A stretch of 64,000 nt of DNA from CBDDFV01 sp965227335 (GTDB taxonomy: Bacteria > Planctomycetota > Phycisphaerae > Phycisphaerales > SM1A02): positions 310,001 through 374,000 of the forward strand of contig CBDDFV010000002.1 in NCBI GenBank assembly GCA_965227335.1, written 5' to 3'. Positions 33,591 to 42,199 of the stretch are shown in pieces. The notes beneath the pieces are model-generated. The model was not told the DNA's origin. It made no database searches and saw nothing but the letters and a program-made list of their open reading frames with translations. The position numbers were made by a program, and so were the translations under genes. Position 1 is the stretch's first letter, and each line of letters begins with the position of its first letter.

Positions 33591-34286
33591 TCAGCGGGCC
33601 GGGCGGACGCCCGCCGCGTCCAGCCGCGCGAGTTGCTCGTCGAGTTGATCCGGCAGCAGGATAACCGGCGTGGAATCCGGCACGCAACGGGCGAGAAGAT
33701 CGAGCATGTGATCGACGGGCAGCACGCCCGATCCGAGGGGGCGGAGCGACAGGGCCGCGCCGTCATCGGCCGGCGCGGCGTCGGTGAGCAGCACCGCCCG
33801 GGCGCGGTCGCCGAGCGACTCGAACGCCCGGGCCAGATGATCATCGACCTCGTCCAGCATGGATGGTTCGAGGAAACAGGCGGGGGCGAGCGTCACATGA
33901 AAGGGCGCGTCCTCCATCTCACGGTCGAACGTCAGCGTGGATTGCGGATCGCTCAGCACATGACGGGAGAACGGCGTGAAGCACACGGCCCGCCCCGCCG
34001 CCTCGAGGGCGGGACGCGTCGCCGCACACCAGTCGCGCAACGCCTGTTGCCCGGGCGACAGCCAGGTGCGGGGATCGGACGTGTACAGATCATCGGCCAT
34101 CGTCCCCGACCACGCGAAGATCAGGTCGCCGGCGGGACCGGATGTTGCGTCGAAGGCGAAGTCGCTGGCCAGGATGTTGCCGCGCATCCCCCCGCCGAGC
34201 GTCGCGCCCGTCCCGTCGGCGGGCGCGATCACATGGCACCAGCGGTCTCCGAAGTCGGCGGTGGGCTGGAGGACGCAGACGTTCAC
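33591..34286 (-). CDS. Unknown protein, translationally coupled to queD
   Basis: 231 residues. GTG 34286 overlaps the queD stop by 4 bases (GTGA), with GGAAAGGAA upstream; the frame is open further up, but those residues have no support. The protein has no membrane segment. It contains GATLGGGMRGNILASDFAFD, FTPFSRHVLSDPQSTLTFDR, and a region LLDEVDDHLARAFESLGDRA-like with ARAVLLTDA after it. The alternation of strands and helices could fit a xylose-isomerase-like TIM barrel, a weak inference. Its place as the third gene of queE-queD suggests a role tied to 7-deazaguanine (preQ0/queuosine) metabolism, but no known que gene matches. Confidence 0.6.
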   Translation of the reverse strand: MNVCVLQPTADFGDRWCHVIAPADGTGATLGGGMRGNILASDFAFDATSGPAGDLIFAWSGTMADDLYTSDPRTWLSPGQQALRDWCAATRPALEAAGRAVCFTPFSRHVLSDPQSTLTFDREMEDAPFHVTLAPACFLEPSMLDEVDDHLARAFESLGDRARAVLLTDAAPADDGAALSLRPLGSGVLPVDHMLDLLARCVPDSTPVILLPDQLDEQLARLDAAGVRPAR

Positions 34287-34666
34287 GCGCGGCGTTCCTT
34301 TCCGTCCGGTCCGAAGTACGAGCAGCGGCTGGTGCACGTCTCGTGCACGATGATCTCGTGGAGCAGCGGCAGTTCCGGCGCGAGCCGCGCCCAGATCCAC
34401 TGGGCGATGACTTCACTGGTCGGATTCGCGAGCCCGTCGATCTCGTTCAGGCAGTAATGATCGAGTTGTTTCTCGATCGGCGCGAAGGCCTTCTTTACAT
34501 CGCCGTAGTCCATGAGGTGATACTGCCCGTCCGGGATCTCGCCCGCGACGACCACGTCGACCTTGAACGAATGTCCGTGCATGCGCCGGCACTTGTGTCC
34601 GTCGGGAAAGGACGGGAGGAAGTGGGCGGCTTCGAAGGAGAATGACTTGACGAGATGGACGTACAT
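34283..34666 (-). CDS. queD: 6-carboxytetrahydropterin synthase
   Basis: 127 residues. QueD converts 7,8-dihydroneopterin triphosphate to 6-carboxytetrahydropterin, the second step to preQ0 and queuosine. Zinc ligands are H15 (FEAAHFL), H30 and H32 (MHGH), and the catalytic cysteine is C26 (HKC). LMDYGDVKKAF, YCLNEIDGLANPTSEVIAQW and the conserved HETCTSRCSYF are also seen. The start 34666 (MYVHLVKSF) gives the family length; the longer open frame upstream overlaps queE. It lies 17 bases after the queE stop and overlaps the next gene by 4, so the three form one operon. Confidence 0.93.
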   Translation of the reverse strand: MYVHLVKSFSFEAAHFLPSFPDGHKCRRMHGHSFKVDVVVAGEIPDGQYHLMDYGDVKKAFAPIEKQLDHYCLNEIDGLANPTSEVIAQWIWARLAPELPLLHEIIVHETCTSRCSYFGPDGKERRA

Positions 34667-34683
34667 GGCGGGGAGAGGCGCGC

Positions 34684-35382
34684 TCAGACGCCGCGCGTCT
34701 GGGGATCCCAGATGAACTTGTGAAGTTGAAACTGCATGCGGACGGGCCCGGTCGCGGGCGGGTCGTGGAGGATCCACTCGGCGAGGTCGCGGGGGGCGAG
34801 GGCGTCGGCGCCTGCGATTTCCAGGCCGGCGGGTTGTTCGAACACCGGCGACATCAGCACGGCGTGGACGCGTCGGGTGAGGTCATGTTCGTCGATGACG
34901 GCGCGGGCCCAGTCGTAGTCCTCGCGCGAGGTGATGACGAACTTGATCTCGTCGCGTGGGCGGAGGTCGTCGAGATTCGACCAGCGGTTCCGGTCCGCTT
35001 CGCCGGAGCCGGGGGTCTTGAGATCGAGGATGCGGATGGAGCGCGGGTCGCACGGGGTGATGTCGCACGCGCCGGAGGTTTCGATGAGCACGGTGTGGCC
35101 GCGATCGCAGAGGGCGGTGATGAGATCATGCACGCGGGTCTGCAGGAGCGGCTCGCCGCCGGTGATCTCGACGAGGTTGGCGGGGTGCTGCGCGACGGCG
35201 TCGAGGATGTCGGGGACGGCCTGGGGCGTCCCTTCCTTGAAGGCGTACTCGGTGTCGCAGTAGGTGCAGCGGAGATGGCAGCCGCGGAGGCGGACGAAGA
35301 CGCACGGATGCCCCGCCCAGGAGGACTCCCCCTGGATGGAGTAGAAGATCTCGTTGATGTTGAGGCGGGCGTCGTCGGCCAT
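34684..35382 (-). CDS. queE: 7-carboxy-7-deazaguanine synthase (radical SAM)
   Basis: 232 residues. QueE rearranges 6-carboxytetrahydropterin to 7-carboxy-7-deazaguanine using SAM and a 4Fe-4S cluster. The cluster motif is C35-x3-C39-x2-C42 (RGCHLRCTYC), preceded by the family-typical IFYSIQGESSWAGHPCVFVR. VEITGGEPLLQ and VLIETSGACDI follow. It is first in the queE-queD-unknown operon; queC and queF are not in the window. The start ATG 35382 matches the family's N-terminus. It is divergent from the tRNA-Leu promoter, the start lying about 50 bases from the -35. Confidence 0.94.
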   Translation of the reverse strand: MADDARLNINEIFYSIQGESSWAGHPCVFVRLRGCHLRCTYCDTEYAFKEGTPQAVPDILDAVAQHPANLVEITGGEPLLQTRVHDLITALCDRGHTVLIETSGACDITPCDPRSIRILDLKTPGSGEADRNRWSNLDDLRPRDEIKFVITSREDYDWARAVIDEHDLTRRVHAVLMSPVFEQPAGLEIAGADALAPRDLAEWILHDPPATGPVRMQFQLHKFIWDPQTRGV

Positions 35383-35429
35383 CAGGCGGACATGATAGGC
35401 GGGGGGGCGCCGGCGGTCAGGCGGAACGG

Positions 35430-35458
35430 TTGGACAGGGAGGTCGGGCTGGCTATACT
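35430..35458 (+). promoter_or_regulatory. Sigma-70-type promoter of tRNA-Leu
   Basis: TTGGAC (35430-35435) and TATACT (35453-35458) are separated by 17 bases. The tRNA begins 50 bases downstream. It is the best promoter match in the window. Confidence 0.8.
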
Positions 35459-35508
35459 GTCGCCCCTTGTCGCGAGCGGATTCGTCCGCCACGCAAGGAC
35501 CGAATGCA

Positions 35509-35594
35509 GCCCAGGTGGCGGAATTGGCAGACGCGTCAGCTTGAGGTGCTGGTGGGCTTAACGGCCCGTGGAGGTTCAAGTCCTCTCCTGGGCA
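35509..35594 (+). tRNA. tRNA-Leu(GAG)
   Basis: The acceptor stem GCCCAGG/CCTGGGC has discriminator A at 35594. The anticodon loop TTGAGGT gives GAG. A long variable arm (TGGGCTTAACGGCCC region), as expected of a type II leucine tRNA, is followed by the T arm with GGTTCAAGTCC. CCA is not encoded. A terminator follows. Confidence 0.95.
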
Positions 35595-35602
35595 TTCGAC
35601 GG

Positions 35603-35627
35603 ACCCGGTCTTCGGACCGGGTTTTTT
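35603..35627 (+). terminator. Intrinsic terminator of tRNA-Leu
   Basis: ACCCGGTC-TTCG-GACCGGGT (35603-35622) is a perfect stem with a UUCG tetraloop, followed by TTTTTT. Confidence 0.95.
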
Positions 35628-35740
35628 CATGCGCGGCGGCGACGGCGTTCCACGCCGCCCCACGCCCCGGGCCCCCCGAGGGTTCCGCCTCCATGCTCCT
35701 GTCATTCCCCGTGCGACCGCGACGACCCCGCCCCGCGCAC

Positions 35741-35768
35741 GAAAACACCCCCGCCGAAGCGAGGGTGT
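35741..35768 (-). terminator. Intrinsic terminator of the S8 gene at 35791
   Basis: On the minus strand CACCCTCGC-TTCG-GCGGGGGTG (one U-G wobble) is followed by TTTTC, 23 bases past the stop codon. Confidence 0.88.
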
Positions 35769-35790
35769 GGTTCGGATCATTCGGGCGCGA

Positions 35791-37527
35791 TCAGCTCCAG
35801 TTCGCGAGCAGGAACGCGAGGTCGGCCGCATCGACCGCCCCGCTGTCGTCGAAGTCCGCGCTGCCGTCGGTCCCCCACTGCGAGAGCAGGATGGCGAGAT
35901 CGGACGGGCCGACCACGCCGTCGGCGTCAAGATCGCCGGGGACGCCCCCGCCGCCGGCGAGCTCCACCGCGTTGCGGGCGTTGACGAACCCCCAGCCGTA
36001 GACGGTGTCGTAGCCGGACGCGCCGAGGTCGACGGCGGCGTCGGCCATGACCTGCTCGACCTCGTCGGGCGTGAGGGCGGGATTGGCGGACAGGACGAGC
36101 GCCGCGACGCCCGCCGCGTACGGCGAGGCGAAACTCGTCCCGTCGACCACCGCCGTCGCGCCGGAGGCGTAGCCGTCGCCGCCGGTGCGGTCGGTCGTGA
36201 GTACCGCCGCCCCCGGCGCGGCAATGAACGTGCCGGAACCGTACGTGCTGAAACTCGCCAGCGTGCCGGCGCTCGTCAATGCGCTCACGGCGTTCACCGA
36301 CGACAGGTTGGCCGGGTAGCCGAGCACGCTCGTGCCGTCGTTGCCCGCCGCGGCGAAGTGAATCACCCCCTCGGCCCGGGTGCTGTTGAAGGCGCTGGTG
36401 ATCGCGGCCGACGCGGTCCCGCCGCCCCACGACGAGTTCGTCACGCGGGCGCCGCTGTCCGCGGCCCAGTTGATGCCGGCCACCGTCCACGAGTCCTGCG
36501 ACTCGAGGAAGGGCAGGCAGAAGAAGATGAAGAACACTTCGTTGAAGATCTTGCCGGAACGGACCCGGGCGTCCGGCGCGATGCCCACGACGCCCGTTCC
36601 GTTGTTGATCGTCGCCGCGACGCAACCGGCGACCGCGGTCCCGTGGTTGTCGCACTGACCGATCGGACCGCCGCCGGAGCCGCCGGAGAACGTCGCGCCC
36701 GGGAGCTGCGTGATGTCCGGATGGTTCTGCTGGATCCCCGAGTCGAGGACGACGACGTGAATCGAGGCGTCGCCCGTCTCGAGGTCCCATGCCTCCGGTG
36801 CGTCCATGTCCTGATCGTTGGCCTGGTTCAACGCCCACTGACTCGGATACTGCGGATCATTGGGAACGAGCGTCTGCCGCACCCAGTAGATCGCATCGCT
36901 CTGGGCGAACACCGTCGCCGGATGCCCGTTCAGCCTCGCCGCGAATTCGAGCATCGAGCGGCCGTCGCTGATCTCCGAGCGGGCGAGCACGAGGCCGGGC
37001 GTGCCCGCGTAGTCCGGACGGATGACGTCGAGATCATGCTCCGCCAGCACGGCGAGACGCTCGGCCAGCGGGACGTGAGCGTGGAACTGCACGAGCACGT
37101 CGCGGGTGGGAACGTACGGAAGGCCGCCCTGCCCGAGATAGACGGGCGACACCATGTCGAAGCGGTCCGTCGCGTGGAGGGCCGTCGCCGCCGCGAGGGC
37201 CGCGTCAATCGATCCCGCTTCGTTGTCGAGCACGACGTAGCTCCAGCCGGCGGACGAGCTCGGCTGGACGGGCGCGGCGGCGAAGCCGGCGTCCGCGAGT
37301 CCGGCCGCCAGCCGCGCATCCGCGTCCGCCCCGAACGCATCGACAAAGACCGCGATCATCGAAGGGTCGACGTCGAGTTCGACAAACGTATCGAAGTACG
37401 CGTAGCGGGCGGGTGATTCATCGGCGGGGGCTTGCGCGAAGGTGGTCGACGCGACGACGGCGCACGCCGCGGCGGCGAGCAGGACGCCTGCGCTCGGGCG
37501 CAGGGCGGGGCGGGGACGTTCAGACAC
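35791..37527 (-). CDS. Secreted S8 subtilisin-like serine protease with dockerin-like tail
   Basis: 578 residues. GTG 37527 lies 7 bases after AAAAGGAG, and a signal peptide ends near STTFAQ. A prodomain of ~220 residues precedes the catalytic domain with the triad D262 (VVVLDSGIQQNHP), H295 (CDNHGTAVAG) and S465 (DGTSFASPYAAGVAA). Note HGTA instead of the usual HGTH, and SFASP instead of SMASP. The 50-residue C-terminal dockerin-like module (LDADGVVGPSDLAILLSQWG, then AADLAFLLANWS) is almost identical, also at DNA level, to that of the metallopeptidase gene immediately upstream (37694). It has its own terminator, so the two are separate transcription units on the same strand. Confidence 0.92.
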   Translation of the reverse strand: MSERPRPALRPSAGVLLAAAACAVVASTTFAQAPADESPARYAYFDTFVELDVDPSMIAVFVDAFGADADARLAAGLADAGFAAAPVQPSSSAGWSYVVLDNEAGSIDAALAAATALHATDRFDMVSPVYLGQGGLPYVPTRDVLVQFHAHVPLAERLAVLAEHDLDVIRPDYAGTPGLVLARSEISDGRSMLEFAARLNGHPATVFAQSDAIYWVRQTLVPNDPQYPSQWALNQANDQDMDAPEAWDLETGDASIHVVVLDSGIQQNHPDITQLPGATFSGGSGGGPIGQCDNHGTAVAGCVAATINNGTGVVGIAPDARVRSGKIFNEVFFIFFCLPFLESQDSWTVAGINWAADSGARVTNSSWGGGTASAAITSAFNSTRAEGVIHFAAAGNDGTSVLGYPANLSSVNAVSALTSAGTLASFSTYGSGTFIAAPGAAVLTTDRTGGDGYASGATAVVDGTSFASPYAAGVAALVLSANPALTPDEVEQVMADAAVDLGASGYDTVYGWGFVNARNAVELAGGGGVPGDLDADGVVGPSDLAILLSQWGTDGSADFDDSGAVDAADLAFLLANWS

Positions 37528-37610
37528 CAGAAGGCTCCTTTTCTCTGACGATGGGACGAGTCGTGAACAAAGACGATCCGAGTATCAGCGCGTGAGGGCG
37601 TGATCGCAAG

Positions 37611-37638
37611 AAAAACCCCCCGCCGGAGCGAGGGGTTT
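37611..37638 (-). terminator. Intrinsic terminator of the metallopeptidase gene
   Basis: On the minus strand AAACCCCTCGC-TCCG-GCGGGGGGTTT (one U-G wobble) ends in a T run, about 55 bases past the stop codon. Confidence 0.88.
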
Positions 37639-37693
37639 GCGCAGGTTGATGGTGGATCGGCCTCCGGCGGGGCCGAAGGTCAGCGGAGTGCGA

Positions 37694-40468
37694 TCAGCTC
37701 CAGTTCGCGAGCAGGAACGCGAGGTCGCCGGGATCGACGGCGCCGCTGCCGTCGAAGTCCGCGCTGCCGTCGGTTCCCCACTGCGAGAGCAGGATGGCGA
37801 GATCGGCGGGGCCGACCACGCCGTCGCCGTCGAGATCGCCGGGGACCGCTTCGTTGCACGCCGCGCCGAACACGCTGACGCCGTCGACGCCCGCTTCGAC
37901 GACCGAGCCGGGGTCGGCGTCTTCCGCGATGAAGCGGAGGCGGACCTGGTCGGTCGGCGTGACGAAGTCGGCGATGCGGAACTGCTGGTAGAACCAGCCG
38001 CCGTCGACTTCGGGTCCGGCGGGTCCGACGGTTTCGAGCGGGGTCCAGCTGAGGCCGTTGTCGCTCGAGATCTCCACGCGGAAGATGTCTGACATCGGGG
38101 CCTGGCCCTGGGTGTTGGAGTACCAGCGCCAGTAGCCGACGAGGGCGTCGCCGTCGACGGCTACGGCGTCAAGCCGCGGGGAGCGGAGGATGGTCTGGCC
38201 GTCGTCGACATCGCTGTTGCCGTCGGCGTTGTCGGTGAGGAAGCACTGGCCGGAGCCGTCGGCGTCGGTCGGCGGGTCGCCGCGATCCCCGCCGCCGATC
38301 GGCGCGCCCCGCTCCCAGGCGCCGTCCGTCAGGCCGCCCGCGTTCTGGACGGTCCACAGCTGATCGGTCTCGAAGTCATCTTCGAACGCGATCTCGAGGT
38401 CGTCGGCGACGAGGGCGCCGAACTCGTTGGTTTCGACGATCGATCCGTCGGTGGTTTCCGCCGAGAAGAAGAACGCAGCGTTGCCGCCGCACTCGCCGGC
38501 CGGGAAGACCGCTTCGTACTGGTTCGGCGCGATCTGGTTCATGGCGATCGTCTGCACGCCGTCGCCGTAGTCGACATGAAGCAGGCCGGCCCCGGGTTCG
38601 GGCGTGGCGAGCACGCCGACGACGTTGACCTCGATCACGGCTCCGGACGGCGCGAGCACGTCGGGCAGCCCGTTCGGGAACTGGAAGTCGAGATCCTGCA
38701 GCTCCGGCGCGTCCATGCTGTGTTCGCCGAAGCCTTCGGCGATCTGTGCGTAGTGCGGCGTGCCGTTGAAGATGTTGTCATCGTTGTCGTCGAGGGTCAG
38801 GTAGTCGATGGTGATCGACGGGTCGATGCTTGTTCCGGTGTGCACCAGCACGGCGTTGACCGCGAGATTCGCGAGAATGTCGATGTAGTCGTCCGGGTCG
38901 GTGATCGCCAGCGCGTTGCGGGTCTCCCAGACGCAGCCGGAGATGAGCTGACCGCAGAAGTGGCTGCCGCCCGAGCACGGATACTGCAGGTTGTTGTCCG
39001 CATCGCGGATGCCGGTCGTGCAGTTCCCGCCGAAGCCGACGCCGAGTCGGTTGTCGTCGGAGATGAGCAGCGACATCACGTCGGACATGCCTTCGCCGTA
39101 CGCCCCCTGGCCGGAGCCGCCGGTGTTCACGAGGTGGTGGCCGTACTCGTGGTGCACGACGTCGGAGAACGCGGTGTTCTCGGCCCCGCCGCCGGGCAGA
39201 CAGAAGTTGATGGAGTCGCCCGAGTACCACGCGTTGCCGGGGCAGAAGCCGTCGGTGCGGTTGACGTTGACGGGGAAGTTCGTCTGCGTCGCGATCGTCG
39301 GGTAATCAGGATTCTGGGCGAGGATGAAGTCGCGGACGATGTTCGATTCGCGGTACGCGTTGATCTGGGCGATGACCTCGTCCGAACCGTCGTGCAGGAA
39401 GTCCGCGATGCCGGGCACGCCGACGACCTGGGAGATCTCGTTCTCCGGACCCGCGAAGTTGAAGACGCGGAAGTAGAGGCCGCCCATGACCGACGTCACG
39501 GTCGAGGAGGCGCCGTCCGACGGCAGCGAGTACGCGCCGTTCACATCGGCGAAGGTGCTGTTGATCCCGTCGGTGACTTCGGCGTACGGCATCGGCAGCG
39601 CTTCGACATCGGAGCACGGAATCGCGCCGATCTCGGGGTTCGACATGCCGTCGACCTGGCCCTCGACCGTGCCGCCGCCGCCGCCGCAGAAGACAATGAG
39701 ACTCTCCGTGAAGAGCACGTCGCCGGTGACCGCGTCGATGACGACCTCCAGCGCTTCCGGCGCATTGGTGACAGGGTCGACCGCTTCGCCGAAGGCGTGG
39801 TACGCCAGCACCGGCTCGACCTCGTCGTCGCCGACGCCCGCAAAGACCATCAGCTCCGGATCGCTCACCGTCGGCGGATGCTGGAACACCGCCCCGATCT
39901 GGTTCGCGGCCTGGCCCGCCGGCATCGGCGCGAAGCCGACGAGCGGCTGGTAGTCGTCCGCGAGCGGACGCACGTCCGCCGACGCGAGCACCACCGGGGC
40001 GTTCGCCTCGTTGCGGACGAGCACCACCATCTGGCCGCGGAAGACGGGCAGACCATCACGGAACTGCTGGTAATAGACGCCGGTGAATTCGTATTCGCCG
40101 GTCGCGCGGTCGTACTTGATGGGCGTCTGCACGCGTCCGTCCCGGAAGCGGCCGCCGGGGACGAGATCGTCCGGACGGACGCCGAAGACGTCGGCGTGAT
40201 CCTGGCGGAAGGACTCCGCCGCGTCGAGCGGCGTGGGACCGTGGGCGAAGGCCTTTCCGAAGACACGCACGGTGCGGGCCCCGCGGGCGTACACGCCCAC
40301 GTGGTCATGGGTCTGGATGAATTCGTTGCGGGCCTCGTGGACCTCGGGGTCGTCGGCTCCGGGGAGTCCGACCTGGGGGTCGCTCGCGGCGAAACCGCTC
40401 GCGAGGACCATGGGAACCATCGCCAGCGCGCCGGCGATCGCCCACCGGCTGGTGTGACCGATCAACAT
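37694..40468 (-). CDS. Secreted M36 (fungalysin)-like zinc metallopeptidase with dockerin-like tail
   Basis: 924 residues; start 40468 (MLIGHTSRWAIAGALAMVPM) gives a signal peptide and has GAGAGG about 10 bases upstream. Residues ~60-250 resemble an FTP/PepSY-type propeptide (FRQDHADVFGVRPDDLV, YYQQFRDGLPVFRGQMVVLV). The zinc site is H440-E-Y-G-H444 with the third ligand E459 in GEGMSD, spacing typical of M36. Later come PHYAQIAEGFGEHSM, a beta region, a MAM-like module (VGYWRWYSNTQGQ, SSDNGLSWTPLETVGPAG) and a dockerin-like tail (PADLAILLSQWG, GDLAFLLANWS). Secreted M36 enzymes are general proteases. Both C-terminal modules are shared with S8 proteases nearby. Confidence 0.87.
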   Translation of the reverse strand: MLIGHTSRWAIAGALAMVPMVLASGFAASDPQVGLPGADDPEVHEARNEFIQTHDHVGVYARGARTVRVFGKAFAHGPTPLDAAESFRQDHADVFGVRPDDLVPGGRFRDGRVQTPIKYDRATGEYEFTGVYYQQFRDGLPVFRGQMVVLVRNEANAPVVLASADVRPLADDYQPLVGFAPMPAGQAANQIGAVFQHPPTVSDPELMVFAGVGDDEVEPVLAYHAFGEAVDPVTNAPEALEVVIDAVTGDVLFTESLIVFCGGGGGTVEGQVDGMSNPEIGAIPCSDVEALPMPYAEVTDGINSTFADVNGAYSLPSDGASSTVTSVMGGLYFRVFNFAGPENEISQVVGVPGIADFLHDGSDEVIAQINAYRESNIVRDFILAQNPDYPTIATQTNFPVNVNRTDGFCPGNAWYSGDSINFCLPGGGAENTAFSDVVHHEYGHHLVNTGGSGQGAYGEGMSDVMSLLISDDNRLGVGFGGNCTTGIRDADNNLQYPCSGGSHFCGQLISGCVWETRNALAITDPDDYIDILANLAVNAVLVHTGTSIDPSITIDYLTLDDNDDNIFNGTPHYAQIAEGFGEHSMDAPELQDLDFQFPNGLPDVLAPSGAVIEVNVVGVLATPEPGAGLLHVDYGDGVQTIAMNQIAPNQYEAVFPAGECGGNAAFFFSAETTDGSIVETNEFGALVADDLEIAFEDDFETDQLWTVQNAGGLTDGAWERGAPIGGGDRGDPPTDADGSGQCFLTDNADGNSDVDDGQTILRSPRLDAVAVDGDALVGYWRWYSNTQGQAPMSDIFRVEISSDNGLSWTPLETVGPAGPEVDGGWFYQQFRIADFVTPTDQVRLRFIAEDADPGSVVEAGVDGVSVFGAACNEAVPGDLDGDGVVGPADLAILLSQWGTDGSADFDGSGAVDPGDLAFLLANWS

Positions 40469-40790
40469 GTTGTGTACACCTCTCAACTCTGCCTGAGACT
40501 CGACCGCCGCGTGTGATCTCGCCGGCACGCGCCGCCGCGCGGGGTCGTTGGCAAGAGTCGGGCCCGATCCGGCCGTGCTCCGGAGAAACCGGCTCTCGTC
40601 ACGAAACCATACTCGCGTCAGCCGATCCGGTTGCTTCGAAGTCGCGGGAACGGCGGAGATGGCCCGATGACGCCCGGCGCTGAGAATCGCGTGTCATCCC
40701 GAAAAAGCCGCCCCCGAACACCCGGGACGAACGTACCGTACGGGTGGAGAACGGAGTCGCGGGGTCCAGCGCTGGAAAGGGGCGGGGCGC
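40469..40790. other. Divergent intergenic region, 322 bp
   Basis: It separates the metallopeptidase (minus) from a small dockerin protein (plus). Small palindromes are seen, GTGTACAC (40472-40479, in the metallopeptidase leader) and CCGTACGG (40736-40743). No clear promoter pair or terminator is visible. Confidence 0.4.
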
Positions 40791-41615
40791 ATGACGGGGA
40801 CAATCAGAGATGGTCGGAACCGGCGGCGGCGGGTGATGATCGCTGGCGTCATGATCGCCGGCGTCGCCGCCTCGCTCAGCGCCAGCGGGCCGACAGGCCC
40901 GATCGGGCCCGCAGAATCGAGCGACCCCCGACTCGTCGCCTCCGCCGTCGACTGCGACAACAACGGGATCGACGACGGCCTGCAGCTCGACGCCCCCGCT
41001 TCGGTCATCGACGAGTTTTCGATCACGACGCCCGGTCCGCCGATCTTCAGCTACACCCCCGCCGCCACTCCGCTCGTGAACGGCGCGGTGTGGATCGAAA
41101 TCACCGCCGCCGGCGACTTCGACCAGCCCGAGGACACGCTCGAGGTCGCCGTGAACGGCGAAGTACTCGGCGTGCTGTTCGGCAAGGATCACGCGTGCGG
41201 CCCCCGCACCGAAACGGTCGTCATCCCGCAGAAGCCGTTCAACGACACGGTGCGGGCTGGTCCGGTGACTGTGCAGATCAGCAGCGCGTTCTCCGTCGGA
41301 CCCGACTGCGGCGTCAACGCGGTCAGCGTCCGGATGATCATGCCGGTCCAGGCGGACTGCGACTTCAACGGCGTGCTCGACACCTGCCAGATCGCCGACG
41401 ATCCCGGGCTCGACGATGACGGCGACGGCGTCCTCGACATCTGCCAGCTCGATTGCGCCGTCGATCTCAACGAGAGCGGCGCCGTCACCGCCCTCGATCT
41501 CGCCATCCTGCTGAGCCAGTGGAACGGACCGGGCCCCGCCGACTTCGACGGCGACGGCGTCGTCAACCAGATCGACCTCGCCATGCTCTTCGCCAACTGG
41601 GGCCCCTGCCCCTGA
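40791..41615 (+). CDS. Small secreted protein with dockerin-like tail, function unknown
   Basis: 274 residues; ATG 40791 follows GGAAAGGGG. A basic N-terminus (RDGRNRRRR) and hydrophobic stretch (VMIAGVMIAGVAASLSASG) form a signal peptide. The middle ~120 residues are a beta-rich domain (DEFSITTPGPPIFSYTPAAT, NGAVWIEITAAGDFDQPEDT, TVQISSAFSVGPDCGVNAVS) that I do not recognise. Short DxNxxGxxD loops around it (DCDNNGIDDGLQLD, DCDFNGVLDTCQIADD) resemble thrombospondin type 3-like calcium repeats. The end is a two-loop dockerin-like tail (TALDLAILLSQWNG, IDLAMLFANWGPCP). It probably binds a carbohydrate or protein outside the cell; this is inference. Confidence 0.7.
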   Translation: MTGTIRDGRNRRRRVMIAGVMIAGVAASLSASGPTGPIGPAESSDPRLVASAVDCDNNGIDDGLQLDAPASVIDEFSITTPGPPIFSYTPAATPLVNGAVWIEITAAGDFDQPEDTLEVAVNGEVLGVLFGKDHACGPRTETVVIPQKPFNDTVRAGPVTVQISSAFSVGPDCGVNAVSVRMIMPVQADCDFNGVLDTCQIADDPGLDDDGDGVLDICQLDCAVDLNESGAVTALDLAILLSQWNGPGPADFDGDGVVNQIDLAMLFANWGPCP

Positions 41616-41704
41616 CGCGAACGCCCCACCCGGTTGGCGAACGACATCGAGAGCGCCTATGGTCATGGCCCGCCGCGCCGACGGCCGGCGACCGTACATG
41701 ACCC

Positions 41705-42181
41705 ATGGCCAAGCGCAAGCAGAAACCCGAGAACATCGAGCCGGTCATCGAGAACCGCAAGGCCCGGCACAAGTACCAGATCCTCGAGACGCTCGAGTGC
41801 GGCGTGAAGCTGCACGGGGCCGAGGTGAAGTCGGTCCGCGCCGGACATATCAGCCTGGGCGAAGGCTACGTCCGCGCGACCGAAGACCCGCTTCGGCTGA
41901 CGCTGCACGGCGTACACATCGGCGAGTACGCCCCCGCCGGCGCCTCGCAGCACGCCCCCCACCGCACCCGCATCCTGCTGGCCCACAAACGCGAGATCCG
42001 CAAGCTCGCCGGCAAGACCCGCGACCGCGGCGTCACGATCACGCCGCTCAAACTCTACTGGGTGCGGGGCCGGGCCAAACTCCTCATCGGACTCGCCGTG
42101 GGCAAACGCAAGGGCGACAAACGGGAAACCCTCGCCAAACGCGCCCACCAGCGCGATATCGATCGCGCGATGTCGCGCTGA
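41705..42181 (+). CDS. smpB: SsrA-binding protein
   Basis: 158 residues. SmpB binds tmRNA and carries it to stalled ribosomes for trans-translation. Diagnostic features are ENRKARHKYQILETLECGVK, LHGAEVKSVRAGHISLGEGY, TRILLAHKREIRKLAG, LKLYWVRGRAKLLIGLAVGK and the basic tail KRAHQRDIDRAMSR. The ATG 41705 gives the expected length. The tmRNA gene (ssrA), often close by, is not recognisable here. It is convergent with the SDR gene, with 18 bases between the stops. Confidence 0.96.
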   Translation: MAKRKQKPENIEPVIENRKARHKYQILETLECGVKLHGAEVKSVRAGHISLGEGYVRATEDPLRLTLHGVHIGEYAPAGASQHAPHRTRILLAHKREIRKLAGKTRDRGVTITPLKLYWVRGRAKLLIGLAVGKRKGDKRETLAKRAHQRDIDRAMSR

Positions 42182-42199
42182 TGCGTCGCGCGGCCCGAC

